Source: an uncultured Myxococcales bacterium (GTDB lineage Bacteria > Myxococcota_A > UBA9042). Taken from it: a stretch of 34,157 nucleotides of DNA. The position numbers and the translations under genes are program-made. A model generated the notes under the pieces. The model saw only the letters and a list, made by a program, of their open reading frames with translations, searched no databases and had not been told where the DNA came from. Every line of letters starts with the position of its first letter. Position 1 is the first letter of the stretch. Of this stretch, positions 16,401 through 23,355 are shown piece by piece. Location: NCBI GenBank assembly GCA_903896545.1, contig CAITYF010000076.1, positions 1 to 34,157 of the forward strand, in the 5' to 3' direction.

Positions 16401-17627
16401 GGCCGCGAGGACGTGCAGGTCGTCTTTGACGCGGAACTGCCGATCACGCCAAAGCTCCAAGTCACCGCACCGCAGTTGACGGGGCAACCGTGGACGGAAA
16501 CGTGGCGGCTGAACTGCAGCCAGATGTGGCGCTGCACATTCCACGGTTTGCCGCCGCTGCACACGCGCGATCCGGAGTCGGCGCAGTTCGAGCCGATTTG
16601 GCAGCCATGGCCGGGGGAAACGCTGCAGCTGGACGTGCAAAAGCCGGTGGGCGCAAAGGGTCCGGCGGTGACGATCGATCAGGTCCTCTACGACGTGACG
16701 CCGGGTCAGCGGCTGCTGGAAGCGACGTTGACGCTGACGATCCGCACGTCTCAAGGCGGCACACAGACGCTGACGCTGCCCGAAGGCGCGCTTGTGCAGT
16801 CCGTGGCGTGGGGTGACCAGCCGCGGGCGATTCGACCACAGGGTCGCAAGCTGGCGCTGCCGCTCGATCCCGGCGAGCAGGTGGTGACCGTGAAATGGCA
16901 GCAACCGTGGCTGCGCAGCGCGCACGAAGTGGTGCCGAACGTCGATTTGGGCGGTCCGGCGGTGAACGTGCAGACCGTCTTGCACCTCGGCGAGGAACGC
17001 TGGCTGCTCTGGGCGCACGGGCCGCACTGGGGCCCCGCGGTGCTGTTTTGGAGTCACCTGTTGCTGCTGCTTTTTGCCGCGGCGCTGCTCGGCCGACTAC
17101 GCGGTCTGCCGCTGCAAACGCGACATTGGCTGCTGCTGGGTCTCGGCCTCGTGCAGGTGCCGCCGGTCCTGTTGCTGGCTGTCGTGGCTTGGTTCACGGC
17201 GCTCGCGTGGCGTTCGCGGCGGCCGCAGGTTGACGTGACCAAGCCGGTGATTGCGGCCAACTTGACGCAGCTCGCGCTCGTGGGTCTGACGCTGGTGTTC
17301 TTCGGCGTCCTCTACTTTGCGATCCAGGAGAACCTGCTCGGCAACGTCGACATGCAGGTGAGCGGCGCCGGTTCAAGCGGCACAACACTGAGTTGGTACG
17401 TCGATCGCGTGGTCGGCGCGCTGCCGCAGCCGGGCATCTGCTCCTTGCCTCTCCTCGCGTGGCGCGTGGGGATGTTGGCATGGGCATTGTGGCTCGTTTC
17501 TTCGCTTCTGCGTTGGCTGCCATGGGCCTGGCGCGCGTTCAGCGCCGGAGGTCTCTGGTTCCGTCGACCACCCAAGCCGTTCCAGCCGCCACCGCCGCCG
17601 CCGATGCCGCCCCGTCCTGCGGCGTAG
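13440..17627 (+). CDS. Large multi-pass membrane protein of unknown function with internal duplication
   Basis: A 1395-residue protein. ATG 13440 follows GGAG and opens a signal peptide (FFLLTWLLAALPAHA); the longer frame from 13329 lacks one. Residues 30-480 look like beta-rich periplasmic domains, ending in LHLPPGWRLLGVSG just before a membrane block (about 480-566, four helices). A second membrane block (about 700-757) leads into another periplasmic half (757-1190). A third block (about 1195-1365, four to five helices) and a Pro-rich tail (PPPPPPMPP) close the protein. Residues 30-133 and 757-859 resemble each other, so the protein seems built from two copies. It resembles very large uncharacterised inner-membrane proteins of Proteobacteria, but I know no assigned role. 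It stands alone between two convergent or divergent neighbours; an envelope function is inference. Confidence 0.88.
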   Translation: MRQPILVFFLLTWLLAALPAHARPQAPAIPSPLRGWMPWVLDDHPDLQCAGLGDSRACAWPGQLNVVIDGQHGQFQLDVVLDTPQNVALPGDHAAWPLHVQANGADALVQGIDDRPSVWLGPGPHTLTGQFEFGQAPELLAVPDAIGIVVLTLGGQKVELPRRDGEGRLFLRQDQATEAAEQDALTVAIARQVRDGVPLRVLTRLTLRVAGRPRDLVLGNVLLAGARPISALSDLPMQIAADGALRVHGRPGEHTVDIEAVQLGDAASLTVPRTTIVGAEPQETWVWVPDERLRSVELSGLAPIDPDRTQLADDWKHAGRCYVASPDQTLVFKESRRGETEPAPSRLQLQRELWLDLDGAMLTARDHFTGDLRTGWRLDVAPGSQLGRVTIPGQSGALLITEQPESKRLGVELRDGNLKLEADSRVALTAGTWPGTRLLRVVGWQADVQQLGATLHLPPGWRLLGVSGVDRPPETWLDSWTLFDFFFVLMVAAAATKLLGKAWGALALVALAICHGEVDAPQVLWLNVLLALALARAVTAGKLGVAVRLWHGASVIALVVAIVPFARDQVREGLYPQVGQFGKGPLAPGGYTRDDSWSVTDLAKSAEPMAAAAGDEAGAKEEARPAAAPAPEPMQMARGLAKMDVISSRSYSQTQQQMRQLDPGAVVQTGPGVPKWQWTALQFAWSGPVRQDHEVHVLLLSPGAQLALALLRVLLVVLLGLRLMDRAKLQALAGRLGALMLLAALTGVVQPREAFADFPPQPMLDELAKRLVAAESCEGPCVVVSDLRLLADGQRVTLTAEVSAQRETGWGLPGPWDPLQIAEVRIDGQPTHALRRLPGGLIAVRVPTGAHLITVEGQLVRRSVVTLQLDPTALPRHIALDSKDWTADGLQPGQVKDSVQLTRVVGLPGAQTAVDGDSEALELPPWFHVERQLLLGLPWQVHTTVSRENPGRAEVLKVPLIGSERVITDGVTVETDAEGKHLAVLHFGREDVQVVFDAELPITPKLQVTAPQLTGQPWTETWRLNCSQMWRCTFHGLPPLHTRDPESAQFEPIWQPWPGETLQLDVQKPVGAKGPAVTIDQVLYDVTPGQRLLEATLTLTIRTSQGGTQTLTLPEGALVQSVAWGDQPRAIRPQGRKLALPLDPGEQVVTVKWQQPWLRSAHEVVPNVDLGGPAVNVQTVLHLGEERWLLWAHGPHWGPAVLFWSHLLLLLFAAALLGRLRGLPLQTRHWLLLGLGLVQVPPVLLLAVVAWFTALAWRSRRPQVDVTKPVIAANLTQLALVGLTLVFFGVLYFAIQENLLGNVDMQVSGAGSSGTTLSWYVDRVVGALPQPGICSLPLLAWRVGMLAWALWLVSSLLRWLPWAWRAFSAGGLWFRRPPKPFQPPPPPPMPPRPAA

Positions 17628-17633
17628 TCAGAC

Positions 17634-19130
17634 TCAAAGGCCGTAGAGCCGCGTGAACTTGGCCGTCGCGTAACTGAGAAACGCTTCGGGATCCAGCAGC
17701 CGCCCCGTCGCCGCCGTAACCAACGCGTCCGTCGTCAGGCGCGAGCCCACGCGGTGCACATGCGCGCGCAGCCACCCCAAGAGCGGCTCCACTTCACCCG
17801 CCGCCAGCTTTTCCGGGATGTCCGGATGCTGCGCGAGCGCCGCTTGATAGAACTGCGCGGCGTAGAGCGCGCCCAGCGTGTAGCACGGGAAGTAGCCAAA
17901 CGCGCCGCCAGACCAGTGCACGTCCTGCAACACGCCCACGGCATCGTCGGGCGGCGTGATGCCGAGATAGCCCTGCATTTTCGCGTTCCACGCCGCGGGC
18001 AAGTCCTCCACGTTCAGACGGCCGCTGAACAAGTCGCGCTCCAGTTCGTAGCGCAAGATGACGTGCAGGGGGTAGGTCAATTCATCCGCCGACACGCGGA
18101 TCAGGTTCTGGGCGTTGACGTCATTCACGCCGCGCAGGAACGCGTCCAGCGGCTTGTCTTTCAAGAACCCGTAGGCACTTTGCAGCTTAGGATACTGCGC
18201 CTGCCAAAACGCCGCGCCGTGTCCAACCTGCTTTTCCCAGAGCAGCGACTGACTTTCGTGAATGCCCATCGACCGCGCGCGCGAAACCGGCTGGTCCGCC
18301 AACGCGACGTCGCGACCTTGCTCGTACAGCGCGTGCCCCGTCTCGTGGATCATGCCGGTGAGCGACCCCAAAAACGCGTTCTCGGCGTAGCGCGTCGTGA
18401 TCCGCACGTCGGTCGGACCTGCGCCGCCACAGAACGGGTGCACCGATGTGTCCAGCCGACCACAGGTGAAATCGTAGCCCATGCTCCGCACGATGTTCTC
18501 GCCGACCTGCCGCTGCGTGTCCGCGGGTACGTGCTGGGTCAACCACGTCATGTCGGGCACGTCGGTGGCGGCGCGAATCCGCGCGATGAGCGGCAGCAGC
18601 ACCTCTTTCAGCCGGTCAAAGACCGGATCGAGCCGGGCCATCGTCATGCCTGGCTCATAGTCGTCCAGCAGCACGTCGTAGGCGGGCTTGTCCGGCGCAA
18701 TCGCCGCCGCCCGCGCCTTGGCAATTTCAACCAGCTCGTTCAGCACCGGCGCAAAAGCAGCAAAGTGCTTGTTCTTGCGTGCCGCGACCCAAATCTCATG
18801 ACCGCGCACCGCTGTCTCCGCTTGCGCGCGAACGAGGTGCGCCGGCACACGCGTGGCTTTGTCGACGTCGCGCTGCGCCTCGCGCACGTTCGCAACTTGC
18901 GTGGCGTCCAGTGTCGGGTCGTCACGCAACGCGTTGAGCAGTTCTGCCAAACGCGGGTGCGTCAGCCGTTCGTGGGCGATCACCTGCACCGTCGACAGCT
19001 GCCGACCGCGTGATTCCGCGGCACCCGACGGCATCACGATCTCCTGATCCCAGGACAGGATCCCGACAACCTCTTCCAGCGCGGTCAAATCCGCCAGACG
19101 TTGCGTGAGTTCGGCATACAAAGCATTCAT
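17634..19130 (-). CDS. Carboxypeptidase Taq-type metallocarboxypeptidase (peptidase family M32)
   Basis: A 498-residue cytoplasmic zinc carboxypeptidase that removes C-terminal residues from peptides. The start at 19130 follows GGAGAG and begins MNALYAELTQRLADL, typical of the family; upstream codons in the frame are spurious. Full family length (about 500). It keeps the early ILSWDQE phrase, zinc ligands His262 and His266 with catalytic Glu263 (MIHETGHALYE), the downstream GIHESQSLLWE carrying the third ligand Glu, and the substrate-site region RVSADELTYPLHVILRYELE. No signal peptide. It lies 55 nt downstream of recO on the same strand, so it may share that transcript, and ends 6 nt from the stop of the convergent membrane-protein gene. 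Confidence 0.96.
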   Translation of the reverse strand: MNALYAELTQRLADLTALEEVVGILSWDQEIVMPSGAAESRGRQLSTVQVIAHERLTHPRLAELLNALRDDPTLDATQVANVREAQRDVDKATRVPAHLVRAQAETAVRGHEIWVAARKNKHFAAFAPVLNELVEIAKARAAAIAPDKPAYDVLLDDYEPGMTMARLDPVFDRLKEVLLPLIARIRAATDVPDMTWLTQHVPADTQRQVGENIVRSMGYDFTCGRLDTSVHPFCGGAGPTDVRITTRYAENAFLGSLTGMIHETGHALYEQGRDVALADQPVSRARSMGIHESQSLLWEKQVGHGAAFWQAQYPKLQSAYGFLKDKPLDAFLRGVNDVNAQNLIRVSADELTYPLHVILRYELERDLFSGRLNVEDLPAAWNAKMQGYLGITPPDDAVGVLQDVHWSGGAFGYFPCYTLGALYAAQFYQAALAQHPDIPEKLAAGEVEPLLGWLRAHVHRVGSRLTTDALVTAATGRLLDPEAFLSYATAKFTRLYGL

Positions 19131-19185
19131 GGGTCTCTCCAGTTGCGGTCGGTGTGGTAACGGATCACCGTGACGGCGGCAAGCG

Positions 19186-19944
19186 TCAGACTTGAAACCG
19201 CTGCAAATCGCGCAGCGCGACGGCGGAGCGCAAAGTCGGTGGTGCGACGTGCCCCAAAAGCGACGCCACGCGTTTCTCCGCGACGTGAAGCGCAGCGGAC
19301 GCAGCCAAGGCGTCCACCGGCGGCTCAGCGGGCGACAGCGTCCACAGCACCAGCGCGCGCACAAGGGCGGGCGACAGCGTTTCGCTCCCCGCGCGCAGAC
19401 AACGCGTACACACCAAGCCTGCGTCCGCATCCTGCCACGTGCCACCCGCACCGGTATCCTGTCCGCACTCACCGCAAGTCTGCAGATCAGGACACACGCC
19501 CAGCGCCTGCAGGAACCCCACTTCGATCGCCAGCCGCGGCGTACGCAGTTGTTGCTCGTTCACGGTCTCGCACAGCGCCAGACTCGCACGCAGCCACGCG
19601 TACAGCCCCGGATCAGCATGACTCGGCTGGCTCGCGCACGCTGCCAGTTCCGCGACGTACGACGCCAGCGCCAGTTGCCCGTATTGCGGGGTCATCTGCA
19701 GAAACGCCGCGCCCAGACTCGACTCGACCAAGGTGGGCAGGTGCCCGCGCCCTTGCTCGATCACAGCGGAGAGTTCGCTAAACAAGGCGATGCCGCCGGC
19801 AAAACGTTTGGTGCTCTTGCGGGCGCCGCGCGCCAACACGTCGACGCGACCTTCATGTGGGGAAACGAGCGAGACGATCACATCCGCCTCAGCGATCGGC
19901 TGTTGACGAATCACGATGCCGTCCAAGCGGGTGCGCGGCGGCAT
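19186..19944 (-). CDS. recO: DNA repair protein RecO
   Basis: A 252-residue RecO, the recombination mediator that, with RecR (and RecF), loads RecA onto SSB-coated single-stranded DNA and anneals complementary strands. It has the expected N-terminal OB fold (about 1-80; GIVIRQQPIAEADVIVSLVSPHEG and VLARGARKS are family signatures), then a helical domain. The zinc-ribbon cysteines are intact: Cys157, Cys160, Cys179 and Cys182 (TCGEC and VCTRC). ATG 19944 begins 9 nt after the RodZ-like gene's stop, so the two are co-transcribed; the M32 peptidase gene follows. Length is normal for the family. Confidence 0.95.
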   Translation of the reverse strand: MPPRTRLDGIVIRQQPIAEADVIVSLVSPHEGRVDVLARGARKSTKRFAGGIALFSELSAVIEQGRGHLPTLVESSLGAAFLQMTPQYGQLALASYVAELAACASQPSHADPGLYAWLRASLALCETVNEQQLRTPRLAIEVGFLQALGVCPDLQTCGECGQDTGAGGTWQDADAGLVCTRCLRAGSETLSPALVRALVLWTLSPAEPPVDALAASAALHVAEKRVASLLGHVAPPTLRSAVALRDLQRFQV

Positions 19945-19953
19945 GGCGGGGCG

Positions 19954-20502
19954 TCAGTGCGGCTGGGCGGACGTCGACGGCTTGTCCACCAGCACATCCT
20001 TGCCCGGCACCGGGCGGCGCGCGTTGGGCAAGGTCGGCGCAGCGGTCGGGCCAGTCGCGGTCGCGGGCGCAGAAATGCCCGGACGCGCGGTCATCTGTAC
20101 CGGCTTCTTCGTGCGGTTCACCGACCACAAGAACACGAAAGCGATCGCGGCAAACGCGACCAGAAGGAACGACTGCGCAGGCGACAAGCCGCCAGGGGCA
20201 CGCGCGTGATCCCGCAGATAATCAGGCAGTTGAGCGCCATTTGCAGCCGTCGGCGCGTCTTGAGCGACGATCTGTGCCTCGTACGCTTCCACGACCGCAT
20301 CGGGCGACACTTCCAAGAACTGCGCGTAGATTTTGAGGAAACCGCGGACGTAAACCGGCGCGGCGAGTTCGGAGAACCGGTCCTCTTCGAGCGCCTGAAT
20401 CACTGCGCGGGTCATCTTGGTCGAACGCATCGCGGATTCAAGGGAAATCCCCCGATTTTCGCGGCGTTGACGCAATTTTTGCCCGACAGAGTACACGCGC
20501 AC
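19954..20502 (-). CDS. RodZ-like helix-turn-helix membrane protein, short
   Basis: A 182-residue protein. Residues about 5-70 form the RodZ-type N-terminal helix-turn-helix (HTH_25: VGQKLRQRRENRGISLE, AAPVYVRGFLKIYAQFL), which in RodZ binds the actin homologue MreB rather than DNA. A single transmembrane segment lies at about 110-128, followed by a Pro/Thr/Ala tail to 182. True RodZ continues with a periplasmic domain (DUF4115), which is missing, so it is either a minimal RodZ or a related membrane-anchored regulator. The start is GTG: the GTG at 20502 is only 2 nt from GAGG, whereas the GTG two codons later (20496) has about 8 nt, so translation may begin there. It lies upstream of recO and is divergent from the GH15 gene. 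Confidence 0.85.
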   Translation of the reverse strand: MRVYSVGQKLRQRRENRGISLESAMRSTKMTRAVIQALEEDRFSELAAPVYVRGFLKIYAQFLEVSPDAVVEAYEAQIVAQDAPTAANGAQLPDYLRDHARAPGGLSPAQSFLLVAFAAIAFVFLWSVNRTKKPVQMTARPGISAPATATGPTAAPTLPNARRPVPGKDVLVDKPSTSAQPH

Positions 20503-20597
20503 ATCCTCGCTTTGGATCAGACAGGCTGACCGGCAGGCGGTGATAGCAGGGGAAGGCCCCTCTATGCAAGCTTCCGTTGGCGTTTTGGGGGCTGGAA

Positions 20598-20616
20598 ACC
20601 CCGTCGCAAACGGGGT
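20598..20616. repeat. Inverted repeat in the rodZ-like/GH15 divergent spacer
   Basis: Perfect ACCCCG / CGGGGT with a 7-nt loop, in the 140-bp divergent spacer about 27 nt upstream of the GH15 ATG. A second small hairpin (AGGGG / CCCCT) lies at 20548-20561. Either could be an operator half-site pair or a leader hairpin. No clear -10/-35 pair was found here. Confidence 0.35.
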
Positions 20617-20642
20617 AGCGTTGAGGTCTGGTAGGGCGTGCG

Positions 20643-23102
20643 ATGCAGCGGCTTCTGATCACAGCACTTTTGGCGTTCACATCGCTTCCGGCGTTGGCCG
20701 CGTTGCCCGCCATGCAGCCGTTCACAATGCGGGCTTCTGCCAATGGTTTCAGTGCATTGACCGTCGACGAGGCGACCGCCAAGGTCAATGGTTTTTGGCC
20801 ACACCTGTACGCGCACGTGGACGCTGCACACACGACACCGAACCTCCTCTACGACGCGTATTTTGGCTTAAAAGTAGGTAGTTCCGCTGCAGTCTGGGTG
20901 AACTCGCTGCCACATCCCGCCGCTGGCGTGAATTTTGGTTTGCAGGAAGCGACCGGCGTCATTCGCGACGTCCGGACCCAGAACGGCGTCGACGTGGTCA
21001 CGCTGACGTTCGCGCCGATGACGCTGCCCGCGCCGGGTGCCGTGATGCTCGCGCAGGTCACCAACACGAGTGCCCAGCCGCAAACCGTGACGGTCGCTGT
21101 GCTCGGCAACTGTCACTTGGGTCCAGGGGACGCGCCCAGCACGGACGGAGAATCGCTGCACCAACTGGGCGCGGACGCGGTGGTCGAACTGGACGGGCAA
21201 TCGCCACACCGGATGCTGTACCGGGCGATAGGCGACGCACCTGAACAGCTGGAAGTCACCAATCCGTACGCCAAATGGCTTGCAGGCGACCCCTTTCTAG
21301 GCGGTTCTGGCGCTGTCGGATCCGACCGCGTGGCCGGAATGCGCTGGGCGACCGTGACCCTGCAACCGGGCGAGACCATCACACGCGGCTGGCTCTTGCT
21401 CTACGGGGCCAACACCGACGACGCGCAGTTCAGTGCTGCGTCGGACCTATGGCTGGCAGGGCGCACGGCGACGCAAGTGCTCGGAGACGAACTGGCCGAT
21501 TGGGCTGCTTGGCACGCGCTGGACCAACTCCCCGCAGGTCTGGATACGCAGAGTACGCTGCAACTGCACCGCAACTTGGCAACGTTGCGGATGGCTCAAG
21601 TGCGCGAGCCCAACACGGGTCCAGCGGGGCAAAATCAGACGCCGCACGGGCAGATTGTCGCGTCCTTGCCGCCGGGCATCTGGCACATCGCGTGGGTGCG
21701 CGACCAAGCGTATGCAGGCGTGGCGCTGGCCGCGAGTGGCCACGTCGCCGAAGCGAAGGACGCCCTTGAATTCGTGCTGAACGGTCAAGCGGGGGCGTAC
21801 CAAAGCTACTTCGGCGGGTCGTATCTCGTCTCGCCCGTCCGCTATTTTGGCGGCGGATTGGAAGAAACCGACTTCAACACGGACGGTCCGAACATCGAGT
21901 TTGACGGTCTGGGACTTTACCTCTGGCAGGCAGCGCGCTTCGTGGCAGCGAGTCAGGATGCGGCGTGGTTGACCCTCCGCTGGCCGCAACTGCGCGACTT
22001 GGTGGCCGAACGCCTGCTGAAACTACGCGATACATCTGGGCTTTTGCAGAAGGATTCGAGCATTTGGGAAGTGCACTGGAACGGCTTGCAGAAGCACTTC
22101 ACGTATTCGGATCTGACCGCCGTGCGCGGCTTGTGCGGCGCGGCGGATATGGCCGATCTCGCGGGGGAACCGAAGCTGGGTGCGACCTATCGCGCCGCGG
22201 CGCTGGGGCTGCGCAACGCGGTGTTGACGCATCTGGTCGGTAGCGATCACGTGCTGCGCGGCAATCTCGAAGAGCCGGCGGCGCTGGCAGTCGACGCCGC
22301 GGCGGTAGAGGCGTTTCTGGACGGACAGATCGATCCGGGCAGCGAAACGGCCTGGGCGACGTGGCAGAATTGGCAGCAGAAATTGAGCGCGGGCGGCGGT
22401 CCCGGACTCTTTCGCAACGACGACGGCGGGCAATACGACAGCGCAGAATGGCTCTTCATTGACCTGCGCGTGCTGCGGATGCTGGAGCGGATGCAAAAAG
22501 CGGGTCAGAACGTCACGGCGCCCGCGAACGCGCTCCACGCGCGGATGCAGGACGTGATGGTGGCAGGCGGCGGTGTGGTCCCCGAACTGATCGCGACGCA
22601 GGGGAACAATGTTGGGCAGTTTGACGGTGCGATCCCGATGGTCGGCTTTGGCGCGGGTGCAATGGCCCTGTGGCTCGGCGGTGAAACATGGGGGGATGAC
22701 GTCACCGCGTGCCTGTCGCCACCGACAATCGCTGACGATCCGCAAGTGGTTGAACCAGACACGGACAGTGGTTCAACCACCGACACGACGGTAACCGAGG
22801 CGGGTTCGGACACGGAAGAAGTGGCGAAGGTCGACGCGGAAATCGCGGCGCCAGAAGTCGTGGACCCGGTCGACGCGGTGAGTGGAACAGACGCGGCACT
22901 GGCAGACACGCAGGCGGCGGATGCGCCCGCTATCGCTGATGCCAGTGCCAGCGACGTGTCTGCCCAAGCAGCGCAGCCGCCCGCCTCAGGGTGTCAGGCG
23001 GCGCCAGCGGGGCAATCAGGTTGGTTCGGATCGCTCCTGGTGCTGGCGGTGGCCCTGTCCCGGCGCGCGCGACGCCCGGAACGAGTCGATCGCGGCGTGT
23101 AG
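20643..23102 (+). CDS. GH15 glucoamylase-like exported protein with MYXO-CTERM-like anchor
   Basis: An 819-residue protein with a signal peptide (cleavage after ALA, about residue 20) and a glycoside-hydrolase family 15-like architecture. An N-terminal beta-sandwich (about 25-270) precedes an (alpha/alpha)6-type catalytic region with WVRDQAY (Trp351, Asp354), SSIWEVH (Glu476, placed like the general acid) and GVVPEL (Glu648, placed like the general base). These enzymes release glucose from alpha-glucan ends. After about residue 690 comes an Asp/Glu/Thr/Ala tether, then Cys784, a hydrophobic stretch (WFGSLLVLAVAL) and RRARR, which is the layout of MYXO-CTERM surface-sorting tails. The product is thus probably a surface-anchored amylase, though the substrate is not certain and relatives with other alpha-glycoside targets exist. 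The gene is divergent from the rodZ-like gene and stands alone. Confidence 0.88.
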   Translation: MQRLLITALLAFTSLPALAALPAMQPFTMRASANGFSALTVDEATAKVNGFWPHLYAHVDAAHTTPNLLYDAYFGLKVGSSAAVWVNSLPHPAAGVNFGLQEATGVIRDVRTQNGVDVVTLTFAPMTLPAPGAVMLAQVTNTSAQPQTVTVAVLGNCHLGPGDAPSTDGESLHQLGADAVVELDGQSPHRMLYRAIGDAPEQLEVTNPYAKWLAGDPFLGGSGAVGSDRVAGMRWATVTLQPGETITRGWLLLYGANTDDAQFSAASDLWLAGRTATQVLGDELADWAAWHALDQLPAGLDTQSTLQLHRNLATLRMAQVREPNTGPAGQNQTPHGQIVASLPPGIWHIAWVRDQAYAGVALAASGHVAEAKDALEFVLNGQAGAYQSYFGGSYLVSPVRYFGGGLEETDFNTDGPNIEFDGLGLYLWQAARFVAASQDAAWLTLRWPQLRDLVAERLLKLRDTSGLLQKDSSIWEVHWNGLQKHFTYSDLTAVRGLCGAADMADLAGEPKLGATYRAAALGLRNAVLTHLVGSDHVLRGNLEEPAALAVDAAAVEAFLDGQIDPGSETAWATWQNWQQKLSAGGGPGLFRNDDGGQYDSAEWLFIDLRVLRMLERMQKAGQNVTAPANALHARMQDVMVAGGGVVPELIATQGNNVGQFDGAIPMVGFGAGAMALWLGGETWGDDVTACLSPPTIADDPQVVEPDTDSGSTTDTTVTEAGSDTEEVAKVDAEIAAPEVVDPVDAVSGTDAALADTQAADAPAIADASASDVSAQAAQPPASGCQAAPAGQSGWFGSLLVLAVALSRRARRPERVDRGV

Positions 23103-23202
23103 CCCGCCTGGACCCCGTCGCAGTCGGTCGCTGGCCCCGAATTCGCGGGTCAATCGCGATGTGTCGCTGCGGCGGTCGACAGCGCTCGCCTGCCCAGTCG
23201 GA

Positions 23203-23226
23203 CCAAAGCGTTTCGCCGCGCTTTGG
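23203..23226. repeat. Inverted repeat between the GH15 and efflux genes
   Basis: CCAAAGCG / CGCTTTGG with an 8-nt loop, 100 nt after the GH15 stop and about 130 nt before the efflux adaptor start. No T-run follows on either strand, so it is not a standard intrinsic terminator. It could be an operator for the metal-efflux genes or a Rho-independent-like RNA stem. Confidence 0.4.
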
Positions 23227-23274
23227 CGTGAAAAAGTGCTTCCGTGTAGACATTTTCCCGGATCAGACTACCTA

Positions 23275-23303
23275 TTGCATTGGAACTGTGCGCACTCTAT
23301 GAC
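23275..23303 (+). promoter_or_regulatory. Candidate promoter for the RND efflux genes
   Basis: TTGCAT (3 of 6) and TATGAC (4 of 6) are separated by 17 nt, with a predicted start about 45 nt before ATG 23356. No MerR-type 19-bp-spacer dyad could be recognised nearby. This is weak evidence. Confidence 0.22.
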
Positions 23304-23355
23304 AGGAATCTGCGATGGCTTCTCTGCCCAGTGGCCTGTCAAGATGAGGTGGACG

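Noticed and set aside
23203..23226. Intrinsic terminator after the GH15 gene.
   Set aside because: The stem is clear but neither strand has a following T-run and it lies 100 nt past the stop, so it was recorded only as an inverted repeat.
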